A DNA stretch of 64,000 nt from contig DATJVY010000078.1 in assembly GCA_035501615.1 (NCBI GenBank), positions 98,960 through 162,959 of the forward strand, given 5' to 3'. Positions 50,052 through 58,592 of the stretch are shown in pieces; positions within the stretch are counted from its first letter, which is position 1; every line of letters starts with the position of its first letter. This DNA comes from RPRB01 sp035501615 (lineage in GTDB: Bacteria > Myxococcota > Myxococcia > Myxococcales > Myxococcaceae). The notes under the pieces are model-generated. The model was not told the DNA's origin. It saw only the letters and a list, made by a program, of their open reading frames with translations, and did no database searches. The translations under genes and the position numbers were made by a program.

Positions 50052-51448
50052 TGCGCGTCGTGACACTCGTCGCTCTCGTGGTCCCGCTCCTGGTGCGTGC
50101 GGCTCCCCCCGCTCCTCCGGCGAAGGAGACGGGCGCGCGCATCACCCTCAAGACCCACGGCTCGCTCCGGGACGTCGCCGAGCGCATCGCCAGCGAGGGC
50201 AAGCTGAGCGTCGTCGTGCGCGGCGACCTGGACGAGGACGCCGAGGTCTACTTCCAGAACGTCCCCGCCGACGAGGCCCTGGAGACGCTCTCGCGCGCCT
50301 ACGGCCTCTCGCTCGAGAAGCGAGGCAACATCTACACCCTGCGCCCGCACGCCGAGGGCTCCCCGCCCCCGAAGCTGGTCGCGCCCGTGCCGCCGGTTCC
50401 TCCGGTCCCGCCGGTACCGCCCGCTCCGCCGATGCCCCAGATGAGCCCGCCGGCCCACCACCCCTCGGGCGACGAGGACGAGGCGAGCTCCGACGACGAG
50501 GACGAGAAGGAGCAGGACGAGGACCGGGACGAGGAGGCGCAGGACGACGCCTCCGGCCAGTGGAAGGACTTCGAGAAGTTCAAGAACTTCAAGAACTTCG
50601 ATGACCTGAAGAACCTCAAGAACTTCAAGCTGAAGCTCCACCCCGGCCATGGAGGCTCCGACCGCCAGACCGTCGGGACCGGCAACGTCACCGTCGAGGA
50701 GGACCAGGAGGTCGACGACGCGGTGGCCTACGGCGGCAGCCTGTTCATCAAGGGCCGCGTCCGGAACGACGCGGTCGCTTTCGGCGGCGACGTGCAGCTC
50801 GGACCCCACGCGATGGTGGGCGGAGACGCGGTGGCCTTCGGGGGCAACGTGGAGCGCGCCCAGGGGGCCAAGGTGAAGGGGCAGATCCTCTCCTTCGGCG
50901 GGAAGGGCGGCGGGCTGGGGGCCATCGGCTCGAGCGAGAAGAAGGCCCGGCCGGCGGAGAAGCACCACGGCGGGTCCATCTTCTGGCTGCTGATCCAGTT
51001 CGCGGTCTACTTCGCCCTGGGCTTCGTCTTCATCATGTTCGCCCCCAAGCCGATGAAGCAGCTCGAGGCGGAGATCCGGCGTGACCCGCTCCGCTGTGCG
51101 CTCACCGGCTTCCTCGGATCGCTCGCCATCGCCGCGCTGGCCGTCCTTCTCTTCGTCATCATCATCGGCATCCCCTTCAGCCTCGTGCTGCTGGTGGTGA
51201 CCCTGGTCGGGATCGCCATGGGCTTCTCGGCCCTGGCCTCCGAGGTGGGCACGCGGCTCCCCGTCCTCCGCGCCAACCGGAAGACCCAGGCCGCGGTGCT
51301 GGCGCTCGGCATCCTGGTGTTGCTCGTCATCCAGCTCATCCCCGTGCTCGGTCCCCTGGTGCTGACCGCGGCGGCCTTCGTGGCCCTGGGGGCCACCATC
51401 CGGACCCGCTTCGGCACCCGCCCCCGGGAGTTCCCCGAGCCGGTCTGA
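50048..51448 (+). CDS. STN-domain membrane protein with bactofilin-like repeats
   Basis: A 466-residue protein with a signal peptide (VVTLVALVVPLLVRAAP). An STN (secretin/TonB short N-terminal) domain at about 30-100 has ITLKTHGSLRDVAERIASEG and VPADEALETLSRAYGLSL. Next are a Pro/Val repeat (VPPVPPVPP), an acidic Asp/Glu run, and a Lys/Asn/Phe repeat (KFKNFKNFDDLKNLKNF). Then a right-handed beta-helix-like polymer region at about 210-295 has AVAYGGSLFIKGRVRNDAVAF and GGDAVAFGGNVERA. Three to four membrane helices fill the C-terminus. STN domains bind FecR-type anti-sigma factors in iron uptake, so this may sense and pass a signal to the anti-sigma factor. Start GTG at 50048 or ATG at 50051. 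Confidence 0.85.
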   Translation: MMRVVTLVALVVPLLVRAAPPAPPAKETGARITLKTHGSLRDVAERIASEGKLSVVVRGDLDEDAEVYFQNVPADEALETLSRAYGLSLEKRGNIYTLRPHAEGSPPPKLVAPVPPVPPVPPVPPAPPMPQMSPPAHHPSGDEDEASSDDEDEKEQDEDRDEEAQDDASGQWKDFEKFKNFKNFDDLKNLKNFKLKLHPGHGGSDRQTVGTGNVTVEEDQEVDDAVAYGGSLFIKGRVRNDAVAFGGDVQLGPHAMVGGDAVAFGGNVERAQGAKVKGQILSFGGKGGGLGAIGSSEKKARPAEKHHGGSIFWLLIQFAVYFALGFVFIMFAPKPMKQLEAEIRRDPLRCALTGFLGSLAIAALAVLLFVIIIGIPFSLVLLVVTLVGIAMGFSALASEVGTRLPVLRANRKTQAAVLALGILVLLVIQLIPVLGPLVLTAAAFVALGATIRTRFGTRPREFPEPV

Positions 51449-51458
51449 ACCGAGGGAC

Positions 51459-51480
51459 GGGGGGCGGTCGCCGACCCCCC
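51459..51480 (+). terminator. Strong hairpin after the sigma-factor operon
   Basis: GGGGGG (51459-51464) pairs with CCCCCC (51475-51480), with an inner CGG/CCG stem, a one-base bulge and a TCG loop. It starts 11 bases after the stop codon of the STN gene. No T-run follows, but this is among the most stable hairpins in the window and most likely ends the three-gene operon. Confidence 0.5.
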
Positions 51481-51546
51481 TGCCCGACTCCCTCTCGAAG
51501 CTCGACGGTTGAAGCACGCCGGGCGGGGCGCTAGAGGGCTGGCACC

Positions 51547-53274
51547 ATGTCCACGCTCGCCGCCTTCCCCCGTCTCGCCGAGGAGATCCAGGCCTTCAAC
51601 GCCCGAGGCCAGCTGGGGAAGGACCCGGTCGCCGCCTACTTCGCCGAGCGACGGAAGGCCCACGGGCTCTTCACCAACCTCCTGGTCGACAAGGAGCTCG
51701 AGCTCCTCAAGCCCTACCTCTTCTGCTACCGCGACCTGCCCCAGCGGGGCTCCGATGCTCCGGTCCGGGTGACCAACTTCATCGACGGCGAGTGGAGGCT
51801 GCCCGCGAAGGGAGAGATGGCGCTCCTGCGGAGCCTCGCCGACCGGCGCATCCCCCTCATGGAGGTGCCCGCGTCGACGCCCGAGGACGTGGAGCGCGCG
51901 GTGGGCGCGGCCGACCGGACCTGGAAGTCCCTGTCCTGGGCCGACGACGTCTTCACCTACCGGAAGACGGTCATCAAGAACTTCAGCCGGATGATGGACT
52001 ACTTCAGCGAGGACTGCATGCGGGAGATCCGCCAGCAGATCCCGAAGACCCGGCTCGAGGCACAGAAGGACTTCTTCGAGGCCAAGCGCGCCGCGGATCA
52101 CCTCGAGGGCTCGGCCGAGGCCGCGCTGCAGGGCGAGATCCTCCCGCCCATGCTCCCGGGTCACAGCTACTGGCGCAACCCGTGGGTGCCCGCCGGCGTG
52201 TCGGTCATCATCTCCCCGATGAACTTCATCTGGGGCATCCCCGGCATCCACCTGGTCGGGGCGTACCTGGCCGGGGTGCCGTTCATCTACAAGGGCCACC
52301 CCTTCGCCGGGATCAGCAACACCACGATGATCCGGATGATGCTCGCGGCCGGAGCCGACCCGGCCTACGTCCAGAAGGTCGAGGGCTTCGGCAAGGGCAT
52401 CGCCACCCTCGCCACCGACAAGCGGGTGACGGTCGTCGCCGTGACCGGCTCGTCCGAGACGGCGAGCAAGATCCAGTCGGGCCGCGGGCTCAACCGCCTC
52501 CGTTTCGAGGGCGGCGGCTGCAACTGGTGCTACGTCGACGACGGATACAGCCCCGAGGAGCTGAAGAAGATCGCCGTCCGGCTCACCTACTCGGTCTGCG
52601 GCTTCGGCGCGCACAAGTGCACCTCGCTGCACGGTGTCGCCGCCTCGGCCAAGACGCTGGACACGCTCCTCGGCCTCGTCAACGAGGAGATGACCGGCTG
52701 GCGGGTCGCCGACCCACGCGAGGCGACCGACGACAAGGTCCTGAGCCCGCTGATGGTCCACAAGGCCCAGACGCTGGTGGACATCGTCGCCGCGGCGAAG
52801 AAGACCCCGGGCGTGACCGTCGTCCGCGAGGGCGGCAAGGCCGACGGCGCCTACGGCGAGCACTCCGAGGCGGTGAAGCCCGCGGTGCTCAAGGTCCGTC
52901 CCGACAGCACGGTCCGCGTGAACTGGGACGGAAAGGGCATGCAGGACGTCCGCCTGGCCACCACCGAGTTCTTCATGCCCATCCTGGTGGGGATGGAGCT
53001 GCCGGACTTCGAGTCCTACGTGCGCTTCTGCCTGTTCGAGAACAGCCACGACCTCGCCACCAGCGTCTGGACCCGGGACGACCGGAAGCTCCAGCTCGCG
53101 CGGCGGACCCTCGGCGGCATGCTCAAGGAGAACGACGGCACCGACTCGGCCCTGGAGTGGGAGGAGTTCGGCGCCTCGGGCATTGGCGACTCGGGGAACA
53201 TGGGCGTCGGCGAGGTGACCGCGACCCTCAGCATCTACACCCGGCGCCAGAAGGGGCGGCACCTCGTCTTCTGA
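51547..53274 (+). CDS. Aldehyde dehydrogenase family protein
   Basis: A 575-residue NAD(P)-dependent aldehyde dehydrogenase. The Pro-Asn motif appears as SVIISPMNFIWGIPG, the NAD-binding part as AVTGSSETASKIQSG, the general-base Glu in RFEGGGCNWCYV, and the nucleophile Cys in CGFGAHKCTSLHG. The N-terminal 90 residues are longer than in most ALDHs. The two dehydrogenase genes that follow (2Fe-2S/FAD and BFD/FAD) suggest a semialdehyde from amino- or imino-acid breakdown as substrate, for example glutamate semialdehyde or a related compound. That is inferred from context. The upstream spacer holds a strong terminator hairpin, so it likely starts a new transcript. Confidence 0.88.
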   Translation: MSTLAAFPRLAEEIQAFNARGQLGKDPVAAYFAERRKAHGLFTNLLVDKELELLKPYLFCYRDLPQRGSDAPVRVTNFIDGEWRLPAKGEMALLRSLADRRIPLMEVPASTPEDVERAVGAADRTWKSLSWADDVFTYRKTVIKNFSRMMDYFSEDCMREIRQQIPKTRLEAQKDFFEAKRAADHLEGSAEAALQGEILPPMLPGHSYWRNPWVPAGVSVIISPMNFIWGIPGIHLVGAYLAGVPFIYKGHPFAGISNTTMIRMMLAAGADPAYVQKVEGFGKGIATLATDKRVTVVAVTGSSETASKIQSGRGLNRLRFEGGGCNWCYVDDGYSPEELKKIAVRLTYSVCGFGAHKCTSLHGVAASAKTLDTLLGLVNEEMTGWRVADPREATDDKVLSPLMVHKAQTLVDIVAAAKKTPGVTVVREGGKADGAYGEHSEAVKPAVLKVRPDSTVRVNWDGKGMQDVRLATTEFFMPILVGMELPDFESYVRFCLFENSHDLATSVWTRDDRKLQLARRTLGGMLKENDGTDSALEWEEFGASGIGDSGNMGVGEVTATLSIYTRRQKGRHLVF

Positions 53275-53357
53275 CGGGCCCCGAGGCCGCGTCGCGCGCC
53301 GCACCGCGACGTCCGTTCGGGAGAGCGAGCCCGCCGCGCCTCGGCTAGAAGGGGCCC

Positions 53358-54677
53358 ATGCGCCGCCTCGGCCCGGCCGCCCCGGAGGTCACCATCGAGT
53401 TCGAGGGCAAGCCGCTCCCGGCACGCGAGGGGGAGCCGGCGGCCTGTGCCCTGCTGGTCGCTGGCGAGACCGTCTTCTCCCGGAGCATCAAGTACCACCG
53501 CCCGCGCGGCCCGTTCTGCATGGCCGCCTCGTGCTCGAACTGCCTGGTGCGGATCGACGGCGTGCCGAACCGCTTCGCCTGCCAGACGCCGGTGCGCCAG
53601 GGGATGCGCATCGAACGGCAGAACGCCTACCCGAGCGTGAAGGTCGACGTCTTCTCCAGCATCGACTGGCTCTTCCCCAAGGGGATGGATCACCACTCGA
53701 TGTTCGCCGGCGTCCCGGTGGCCGAGAAGGTGATGGCCACGGTGGCGCGCCACCTCGCCGGGCTCGGGCTCCTGCCGGATGCGGCGCCGCCTCCGGCGCG
53801 TCCCGCGGAGCTGCTCCGGGTCGACGTCGCGGTGGTGGGGGCCGGCCCGGCGGGTCTCGCCGCCACGGAGGTGCTCGCCACCGCCGGGAAGCCCCCGCTG
53901 GTCCTCGAGCAGGAGGACCGGGTGGGCGGCCGGGACGCGCTCGACGCTCCCGAGGACGGACGCGACGGCCCGGCGCGGATCCCCGCCGGCGCCCAGCTCC
54001 GCCTCGGCACCTCGGTGCTCGGCCTCTACGACGACGAGCTAGGCCGGGTGCTGCTCGCCGTGCAGCGGGATCCGGAGGGCGCCCGGGTCCTCCTCGTGCA
54101 GGCGCGCGACACACTCTTCGCCATCGGCGGGCACGCCTCCACCCTTCCCTTCGAGAACAACGACATCCCCGGAGTCTTCAGCGGCCGGGCGGTGGCGGAC
54201 CTGCTCCGCCGCCGGCGGCTCCTGGTGGGCGACGCGCCCATCGTCGTGGGTCACGGCCCGCAGCTCCTCCCGCTGGCGGCACTTCTTCGCGCCGAGGGGG
54301 CCGCCCCGCGCCTCGTTCTCCACACCGGGGAGGGAGGGCAGCCCCCGGGAACGGTGCAGGGGACGCCGAGCCGAGCCCATGGTCGCACCTGGGTGCACGG
54401 TCTCTCCTACCGGGTGGCCCCCGGCGGCGAACGGCGCGTGGACTGCGATGCGGTCGCCCTCACCCTCCCGCCCTCCCCCGCGTTCGAGCTGCTGCGCCAG
54501 GCGGGCGTGAAGATCGCCTTCCGCCCGGAGCTGGGAACCTTCACCCCGGACGTGGACTCCGATGGGCGGACGTCCATCGCCGGCATCTGGGCCGCCGGGG
54601 ACCTGGTCCGGCCCGGAACGGCGAGCGCGGCGGTGGAGGCGGGTCGGCGCGCCGCCCGCGGGATGCTCCAGCGATGA
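53358..54677 (+). CDS. 2Fe-2S/FAD dehydrogenase subunit (HcnA-HcnB-like fusion)
   Basis: A 439-residue protein. The N-terminal 2Fe-2S domain (about 8-90) has IKYHRPRGPFCMAASCSNCLVRIDG and a fourth Cys in FACQTP, the arrangement of HcnA and the sarcosine oxidase alpha N-terminus. The middle and C-terminal FAD/NAD-like domain begins with VDVAVVGAGPAGLAATEVL and ends with SIAGIWAAGDLVRPGTASAAV. It lacks the C-terminal BFD-like 2Fe-2S domain that HcnB proteins normally carry; that domain is found on the next gene. Such proteins are electron-transferring subunits of amino- or imino-acid dehydrogenases (HcnABC, proline and hydroxyproline dehydrogenases). Confidence 0.85.
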   Translation: MRRLGPAAPEVTIEFEGKPLPAREGEPAACALLVAGETVFSRSIKYHRPRGPFCMAASCSNCLVRIDGVPNRFACQTPVRQGMRIERQNAYPSVKVDVFSSIDWLFPKGMDHHSMFAGVPVAEKVMATVARHLAGLGLLPDAAPPPARPAELLRVDVAVVGAGPAGLAATEVLATAGKPPLVLEQEDRVGGRDALDAPEDGRDGPARIPAGAQLRLGTSVLGLYDDELGRVLLAVQRDPEGARVLLVQARDTLFAIGGHASTLPFENNDIPGVFSGRAVADLLRRRRLLVGDAPIVVGHGPQLLPLAALLRAEGAAPRLVLHTGEGGQPPGTVQGTPSRAHGRTWVHGLSYRVAPGGERRVDCDAVALTLPPSPAFELLRQAGVKIAFRPELGTFTPDVDSDGRTSIAGIWAAGDLVRPGTASAAVEAGRRAARGMLQR

Positions 54678-54702
54678 TCCCCGTGCGAAGGAAGATCCAC
54701 CC

Positions 54703-56190
54703 GTGAGCAAGTCCGTGCTCTGCACCTGCGAGGACGTGACGGTGGACGACGTCCGTCACGCCATCGACAAGGGCCACCGCGACATCGAGAGCATCAAGCG
54801 CTACACCGGATTCGGGACCGGCTTCTGCCAGGGGAAGACCTGCCTCTCGGCGGTGGCACGCACCCTGGCCGAGCGCACCGGCGCCCCGGCCGGAGCAGTG
54901 CTTCCCTTCACCCCACGTCCTCCGCTCCACCCGGTGGAGATGTCGCTCCTCGGCTCGGTCCCGGTCGACGAGTCGGTACCCCCGAAGGGCGGCGTTCCCC
55001 CGGTCATCCAACTCGGCTCCCACGCTCTCCGCCCCGCCGAGCCCGTCCCGGCACGGACGCGGGTGGTCATCGTCGGCGGCGGCATCATGGGGCTGGCCCT
55101 GGCCCACAACCTCGCCAAGCTGGGGTGCACCGAGGTGGTGGTCCTCGAGCGGGGCTATCTCTGCGCCGGGGCCAGCGGACGCAACGGCGGTGGTGTCCGG
55201 ATGCAGTGGGGCACCGGGATCAACGTCGAGCTCGCCCGCCGCAGCATCGAGCTGATGAAGCAGTTCGCCGGGGAGACGGGGATCAACGTCTGGCTCCGGC
55301 AGGGCGGCTATCTCTTCCTCGCCCGGACCGAGGCGGTGGCCGAGCGCCTCCGGGCCAGCGCCGAGCTCCACAACAAGCACGGGGTGAAGACGCAGATCCT
55401 CTCCCCCGGCGAGGGGCGGGACGTCGTCCCCGAGCTGACGATGAAGGGCGTGGTGCTCTGCGCCTACAACCCGGACGACGGGGTCATCTTCCCCTGGCCG
55501 TTCCTCTGGGGCTACGCCCAGTCGGCCCAGCGCCGCGGGGTCCGTGTCGAGACCTTCACCACCGTCACCGGCTTCGATCTCTCGGGCGGACGGGTCCAGG
55601 CGGTGGAGACCGACCGGGGGCGGATCGCCTGCGAGATGGTGGTGATCGCCGGCGGGGCGTGGAGCCCCGAGGTGGCGAAGCTGGCCGGAGTGCAGCTCCC
55701 GAACGCGCCGCACCGCCACGAGATCCTCTCCACCGAGCCGCTGAAGCCGTTCCTCACGCCGCTGGTCACGGTCCTCGACTCGGGCCTGTACTTCAGCCAG
55801 TCGATGCGCGGGGAGATCGTCGGCGGCATGGGAGATCCCCTCGAGCCCGCAGGGATGAACATGGGCTCGACGCTGCGGTTCCTCTCCCGCTTCTCGCGGG
55901 CGCTCACCGAGCAGATTCCCCGCCTGGGGGAGATCAAGGTCCTCCGCCAGTGGGCGGGCCCCTACGACGTGACACCGGACAACAACCCCGTCCTGGGGCG
56001 GACCCCGGGTCTGCCGAACATGCTCCAGATGTCCGGCTTCGTCGGGCACGGCTTCATGATGGCCCCGGCCGTCGCCGAGCGGATGGCGGCCTGGATGCTC
56101 CACGACGCCCAGGACGAGCTCTTCACCCGCTTCGACCTCCAGCGGTTCCGCACCGGCAAGCTGGAGCGCGAGACGATGATCATCGGCTGA
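54703..56190 (+). CDS. FAD oxidoreductase with N-terminal BFD 2Fe-2S domain
   Basis: A 495-residue protein. The N-terminal BFD-like domain (1-60) binds a 2Fe-2S cluster through C7, C9, C42 and C47 (LCTCEDVTVDDV, TGFCQGKTC). A 50-residue linker follows. The DAO-type FAD oxidoreductase domain starts RVVIVGGGIMGLALAHNLAKLG (about 115) and includes GASGRNGGGVRMQWG and the C-terminal DNNPVLGRTPGLPNMLQMSGFVGHGFMMAPA. The FAD part resembles HcnC, glycine oxidase and sarcosine oxidase beta, so it is the catalytic subunit of an amine/amino-acid dehydrogenase. In the known HcnABC system the BFD domain is on HcnB instead. Start GTG at 54703. Substrate is unknown; imino acids such as proline derivatives are candidates. 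Confidence 0.87.
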   Translation: MSKSVLCTCEDVTVDDVRHAIDKGHRDIESIKRYTGFGTGFCQGKTCLSAVARTLAERTGAPAGAVLPFTPRPPLHPVEMSLLGSVPVDESVPPKGGVPPVIQLGSHALRPAEPVPARTRVVIVGGGIMGLALAHNLAKLGCTEVVVLERGYLCAGASGRNGGGVRMQWGTGINVELARRSIELMKQFAGETGINVWLRQGGYLFLARTEAVAERLRASAELHNKHGVKTQILSPGEGRDVVPELTMKGVVLCAYNPDDGVIFPWPFLWGYAQSAQRRGVRVETFTTVTGFDLSGGRVQAVETDRGRIACEMVVIAGGAWSPEVAKLAGVQLPNAPHRHEILSTEPLKPFLTPLVTVLDSGLYFSQSMRGEIVGGMGDPLEPAGMNMGSTLRFLSRFSRALTEQIPRLGEIKVLRQWAGPYDVTPDNNPVLGRTPGLPNMLQMSGFVGHGFMMAPAVAERMAAWMLHDAQDELFTRFDLQRFRTGKLERETMIIG

Positions 56191-56228
56191 CGGTGGCCGA
56201 ACCACCGCCGTTCGGGCAGAACGGCGGT
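56191..56228 (+). promoter_or_regulatory. Two overlapping, mutually exclusive hairpins
   Basis: Directly after the oxidoreductase stop codon, CGGTGG (56191-56196) pairs with CCACCG (56202-56207) around a 5-base loop. A second, stronger hairpin pairs ACCGCCGTTC (56204-56213) with GAACGGCGGT (56219-56228) around GGGCA. They share 56204-56207, so only one can form at a time. The ribosome-binding site CGGAGG (56231-56236) of the thioesterase gene follows immediately. This could be a terminator/antiterminator pair or a translation switch. Confidence 0.55.
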
Positions 56229-56245
56229 CGCCGGAGGGCCACCCG

Positions 56246-57043
56246 ATGATTCCCCCATTCGAGGACGCCAGCGCCGTTCGCCGGACAGGTCCCTCCACCT
56301 TCGAGGCGACCGTCCCCGACGGGTGGCAGCAGGGACGCGGGGCGTTCGGCGGCCTCGTCTACGGGATGCTCGCCCGGGCGATGGAGCAGGTCGTCGGCGA
56401 GCCCGAGCGCCGGCTGCGGACCCTGACCGGCGACATCGCAGGGCCGGTGCTTCCCGGTCCGGTCAGGCTCGACGTCGGGGTGCTCCGGAAGGGCGGGAAG
56501 CAGAGCAACCTGCGAGCCACCCTGTTGCAGGCCGGCGAGCCCCTGGCGGTGACCATCGGCGTCTTCTCCGCCTCCCGGAACGTCGACCCGCCGGCGTTCG
56601 ACCCGGAGAGCCCGGAAAGGGCGGACTGGGACCAGCTGCTGGAAAACCCGATCGAGCCGCCCTCGGGCCCGGCGTTCGCGAGGGCCTACGAGTACCGCTC
56701 GGCCGGGCCGATGCCCTTCACGGGCGGGCGCGAGGCGGAGACCGCCGGCTACGTCCGCGAGAAGGTCGTGCCCTCGCGGCGGGACGCCCCGAGCATGGTC
56801 GCCCTCCTCGACGCCTGGTGGCCGACGCTGTGGTCCATCGACCGGATCCATCGGCCCGTCGCCACCATCAGCTTCGCGGGCCAGCTCCTCCTCGACCCTG
56901 CCCGGCTGGACCCCTCCGAGCGGCTCTTTCACACCGCTCGCCTGGGAGCGCTCAGCGACGGCTTCTTCGTCGAGCTGCGGGCGCTCTGGAGCGGGGACGT
57001 CTGCGTGGGGATGAACCAGCAGACCTTCGTGGTGCTCGGTTAG
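56246..57043 (+). CDS. Acyl-CoA thioesterase-like (double hotdog) protein
   Basis: A 265-residue protein resembling the TesB-like/4HBT_3 thioesterase superfamily. It has an N-terminal hotdog with WQQGRGAFGGLVYGMLARAM (the GGxxxG-like helix) and PVRLDVGVLRKGGKQSNLRATL, and a C-terminal hotdog with SMVALLDAWWPTLWSIDRIHRPVATISFAGQLL and SDGFFVELRALWSGDVCVGMNQQTFVVL. It should hydrolyse acyl-CoA or a similar thioester. It begins with a good CGGAGG ribosome-binding site just below a pair of hairpins. The next gene converges only 5 bp away. Confidence 0.85.
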   Translation: MIPPFEDASAVRRTGPSTFEATVPDGWQQGRGAFGGLVYGMLARAMEQVVGEPERRLRTLTGDIAGPVLPGPVRLDVGVLRKGGKQSNLRATLLQAGEPLAVTIGVFSASRNVDPPAFDPESPERADWDQLLENPIEPPSGPAFARAYEYRSAGPMPFTGGREAETAGYVREKVVPSRRDAPSMVALLDAWWPTLWSIDRIHRPVATISFAGQLLLDPARLDPSERLFHTARLGALSDGFFVELRALWSGDVCVGMNQQTFVVLG

Positions 57044-57048
57044 GTGAG

Positions 57049-58497
57049 CTAGCGCGAGGGGCCGATGGGCCGGGCGGGAGTCTCGACGGTGTGCGGGCAC
57101 CAGGACATGTTCTCGCCAGGGAGCGCCGGGGCCGCGGTGCGCCGGAGCAGCGCCCCGTGCTGCCGCGCCGTGCCGGCGGGACCGTCCAGCGCGCAGGCGA
57201 GCAGGACGATTCGCCCGGGCCGCAGGGCGTCCTGCACCAGCGGAAAGCGGTTCAGGTCGCCCTCCTTCGGCAGCGGAACGAGCGCCCCGGAGGGCGCGAG
57301 CGCGGCGGGGACGTAGACGTCCCAGTAGTCCCCGAGCAGCAGCCGCGGCTCGGGGCCCACCAGCGCCTGCGCCGCGGCCCGACGCTCCGCGAGCGGATCC
57401 CGCGGCGAGGTGGGCATCACGAGCACGAGCAGGGCGAGGGCCAAGCATCGCACCCCGGGTCCGAGGGCCCCGGCGAGCGCCGCGAGGAGCACCAGCCCTC
57501 CGTGCGCCGCCGCCGCGAACGCCCAGTACGCCGGGAAGGAGAAGTACCGGCCGGCGAAGAAGTTCTCGCGAAAGTGATCGACGACGACGAACACCGGAAG
57601 GCAGCACGTGGCCAGCCAGAGGAAAACGAGCTGGTCGATCCGGCGGCTCCGCGTCCAGCCCGGCAGAGGAAGCAGCGCCGTGCCGAGAAGCAACGGAATC
57701 ACCACCCCCTCGCGCCAGGCCACGGCCGCGACGGCGCCGAGGTTGCTCCCGAGGTTGCCGCGGTCGAGGTGCATCACGGTGATGAACCGCTCGCCGAACC
57801 TCCGCTTGCAGAACGCGTTGTACAGGCGGTGGAGCTGTGCCTCGAAGAGCGTCGCGAGGCCGAGCGCCGAGAATGCGCCCGCGCCCCGCGGCGGACCGGC
57901 CCGCGCCCGGACGGCCTCCAGCACCAGCAGCCCGAGGAGCGCCAGGAGGCTCACGACGCTGATCCACGCCGAGAGCGCGGCGGCCACGAGCAGCCCCAGC
58001 GCCGCGAGGAGCCGCGCCCGGCGCGTCGAGGCCCCGAGCGCTCCCCGACAGGCCCACCACGCCCAGCAGAGCGTCACCACCTGCCACAGGTAGGGCTGCC
58101 CCGCCTGGAAGGTGTTCCAGGCCACCAGCCGGTCCAGGGGCACCGGAGCGAGGAGCGTGACCACCGCGAGCGCCGGGCTGCCCAGGAGCCTCCAGAGCGG
58201 AATCGCCGCCGAGCAGAGGGCCAGCACCGAGAGCACGTGGAACGCCTCGGGCGTCCCGAGGTGGAGCCAGCGGGCCACGAGGAAGGGCCACATCCCGTAC
58301 CGGTCCTGCCGCGGGTAGAAGAGCGTGAACGGGCCGTCGCCCAGCCCCCTCATCAGGAGCAGCGGGACCGCGCAGTCGGAGTTGAAGAACGGGTCCGGGC
58401 CGATGCCCCGCGCCAGCTTGAGCGCACACCCGAGCAGGGCCAGGAGCGCGGCCCACGGCTCGAGCCGCGTCCAGGGTGTCGGCTCAGCCCGTCCCAA
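57049..58497 (-). CDS. Multi-pass membrane protein, GT-C glycosyltransferase-like
   Basis: A 482-residue protein with about 9-10 membrane helices (examples: RLLAALGLLVAAALSAWISVV, GVVIPLLLGTALLPLPG). The first extracytoplasmic loop holds GPDPFFNSDCAVPLLLMRGLGDG, an acidic loop like the catalytic loop of dolichyl-phosphate-dependent GT-C glycosyltransferases. The C-terminal 110 residues are soluble. A role in transferring sugars from a lipid carrier is plausible but the family is not certain. The only usable start in frame is TTG at 58497; no good ribosome-binding site is seen, and 95 bp separate it from dnaE2 upstream. Confidence 0.72.
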   Translation of the reverse strand: MGRAEPTPWTRLEPWAALLALLGCALKLARGIGPDPFFNSDCAVPLLLMRGLGDGPFTLFYPRQDRYGMWPFLVARWLHLGTPEAFHVLSVLALCSAAIPLWRLLGSPALAVVTLLAPVPLDRLVAWNTFQAGQPYLWQVVTLCWAWWACRGALGASTRRARLLAALGLLVAAALSAWISVVSLLALLGLLVLEAVRARAGPPRGAGAFSALGLATLFEAQLHRLYNAFCKRRFGERFITVMHLDRGNLGSNLGAVAAVAWREGVVIPLLLGTALLPLPGWTRSRRIDQLVFLWLATCCLPVFVVVDHFRENFFAGRYFSFPAYWAFAAAAHGGLVLLAALAGALGPGVRCLALALLVLVMPTSPRDPLAERRAAAQALVGPEPRLLLGDYWDVYVPAALAPSGALVPLPKEGDLNRFPLVQDALRPGRIVLLACALDGPAGTARQHGALLRRTAAPALPGENMSWCPHTVETPARPIGPSR

Positions 58498-58592
58498 GGA
58501 GATCGTCGCGGTCGAGCATCGAGAGGCCCGGGACTTGAGCGCACCCTCCCCCGGGCCTGCAACGCCCTCGCGGCACCCCGACCGCTCGTCCT

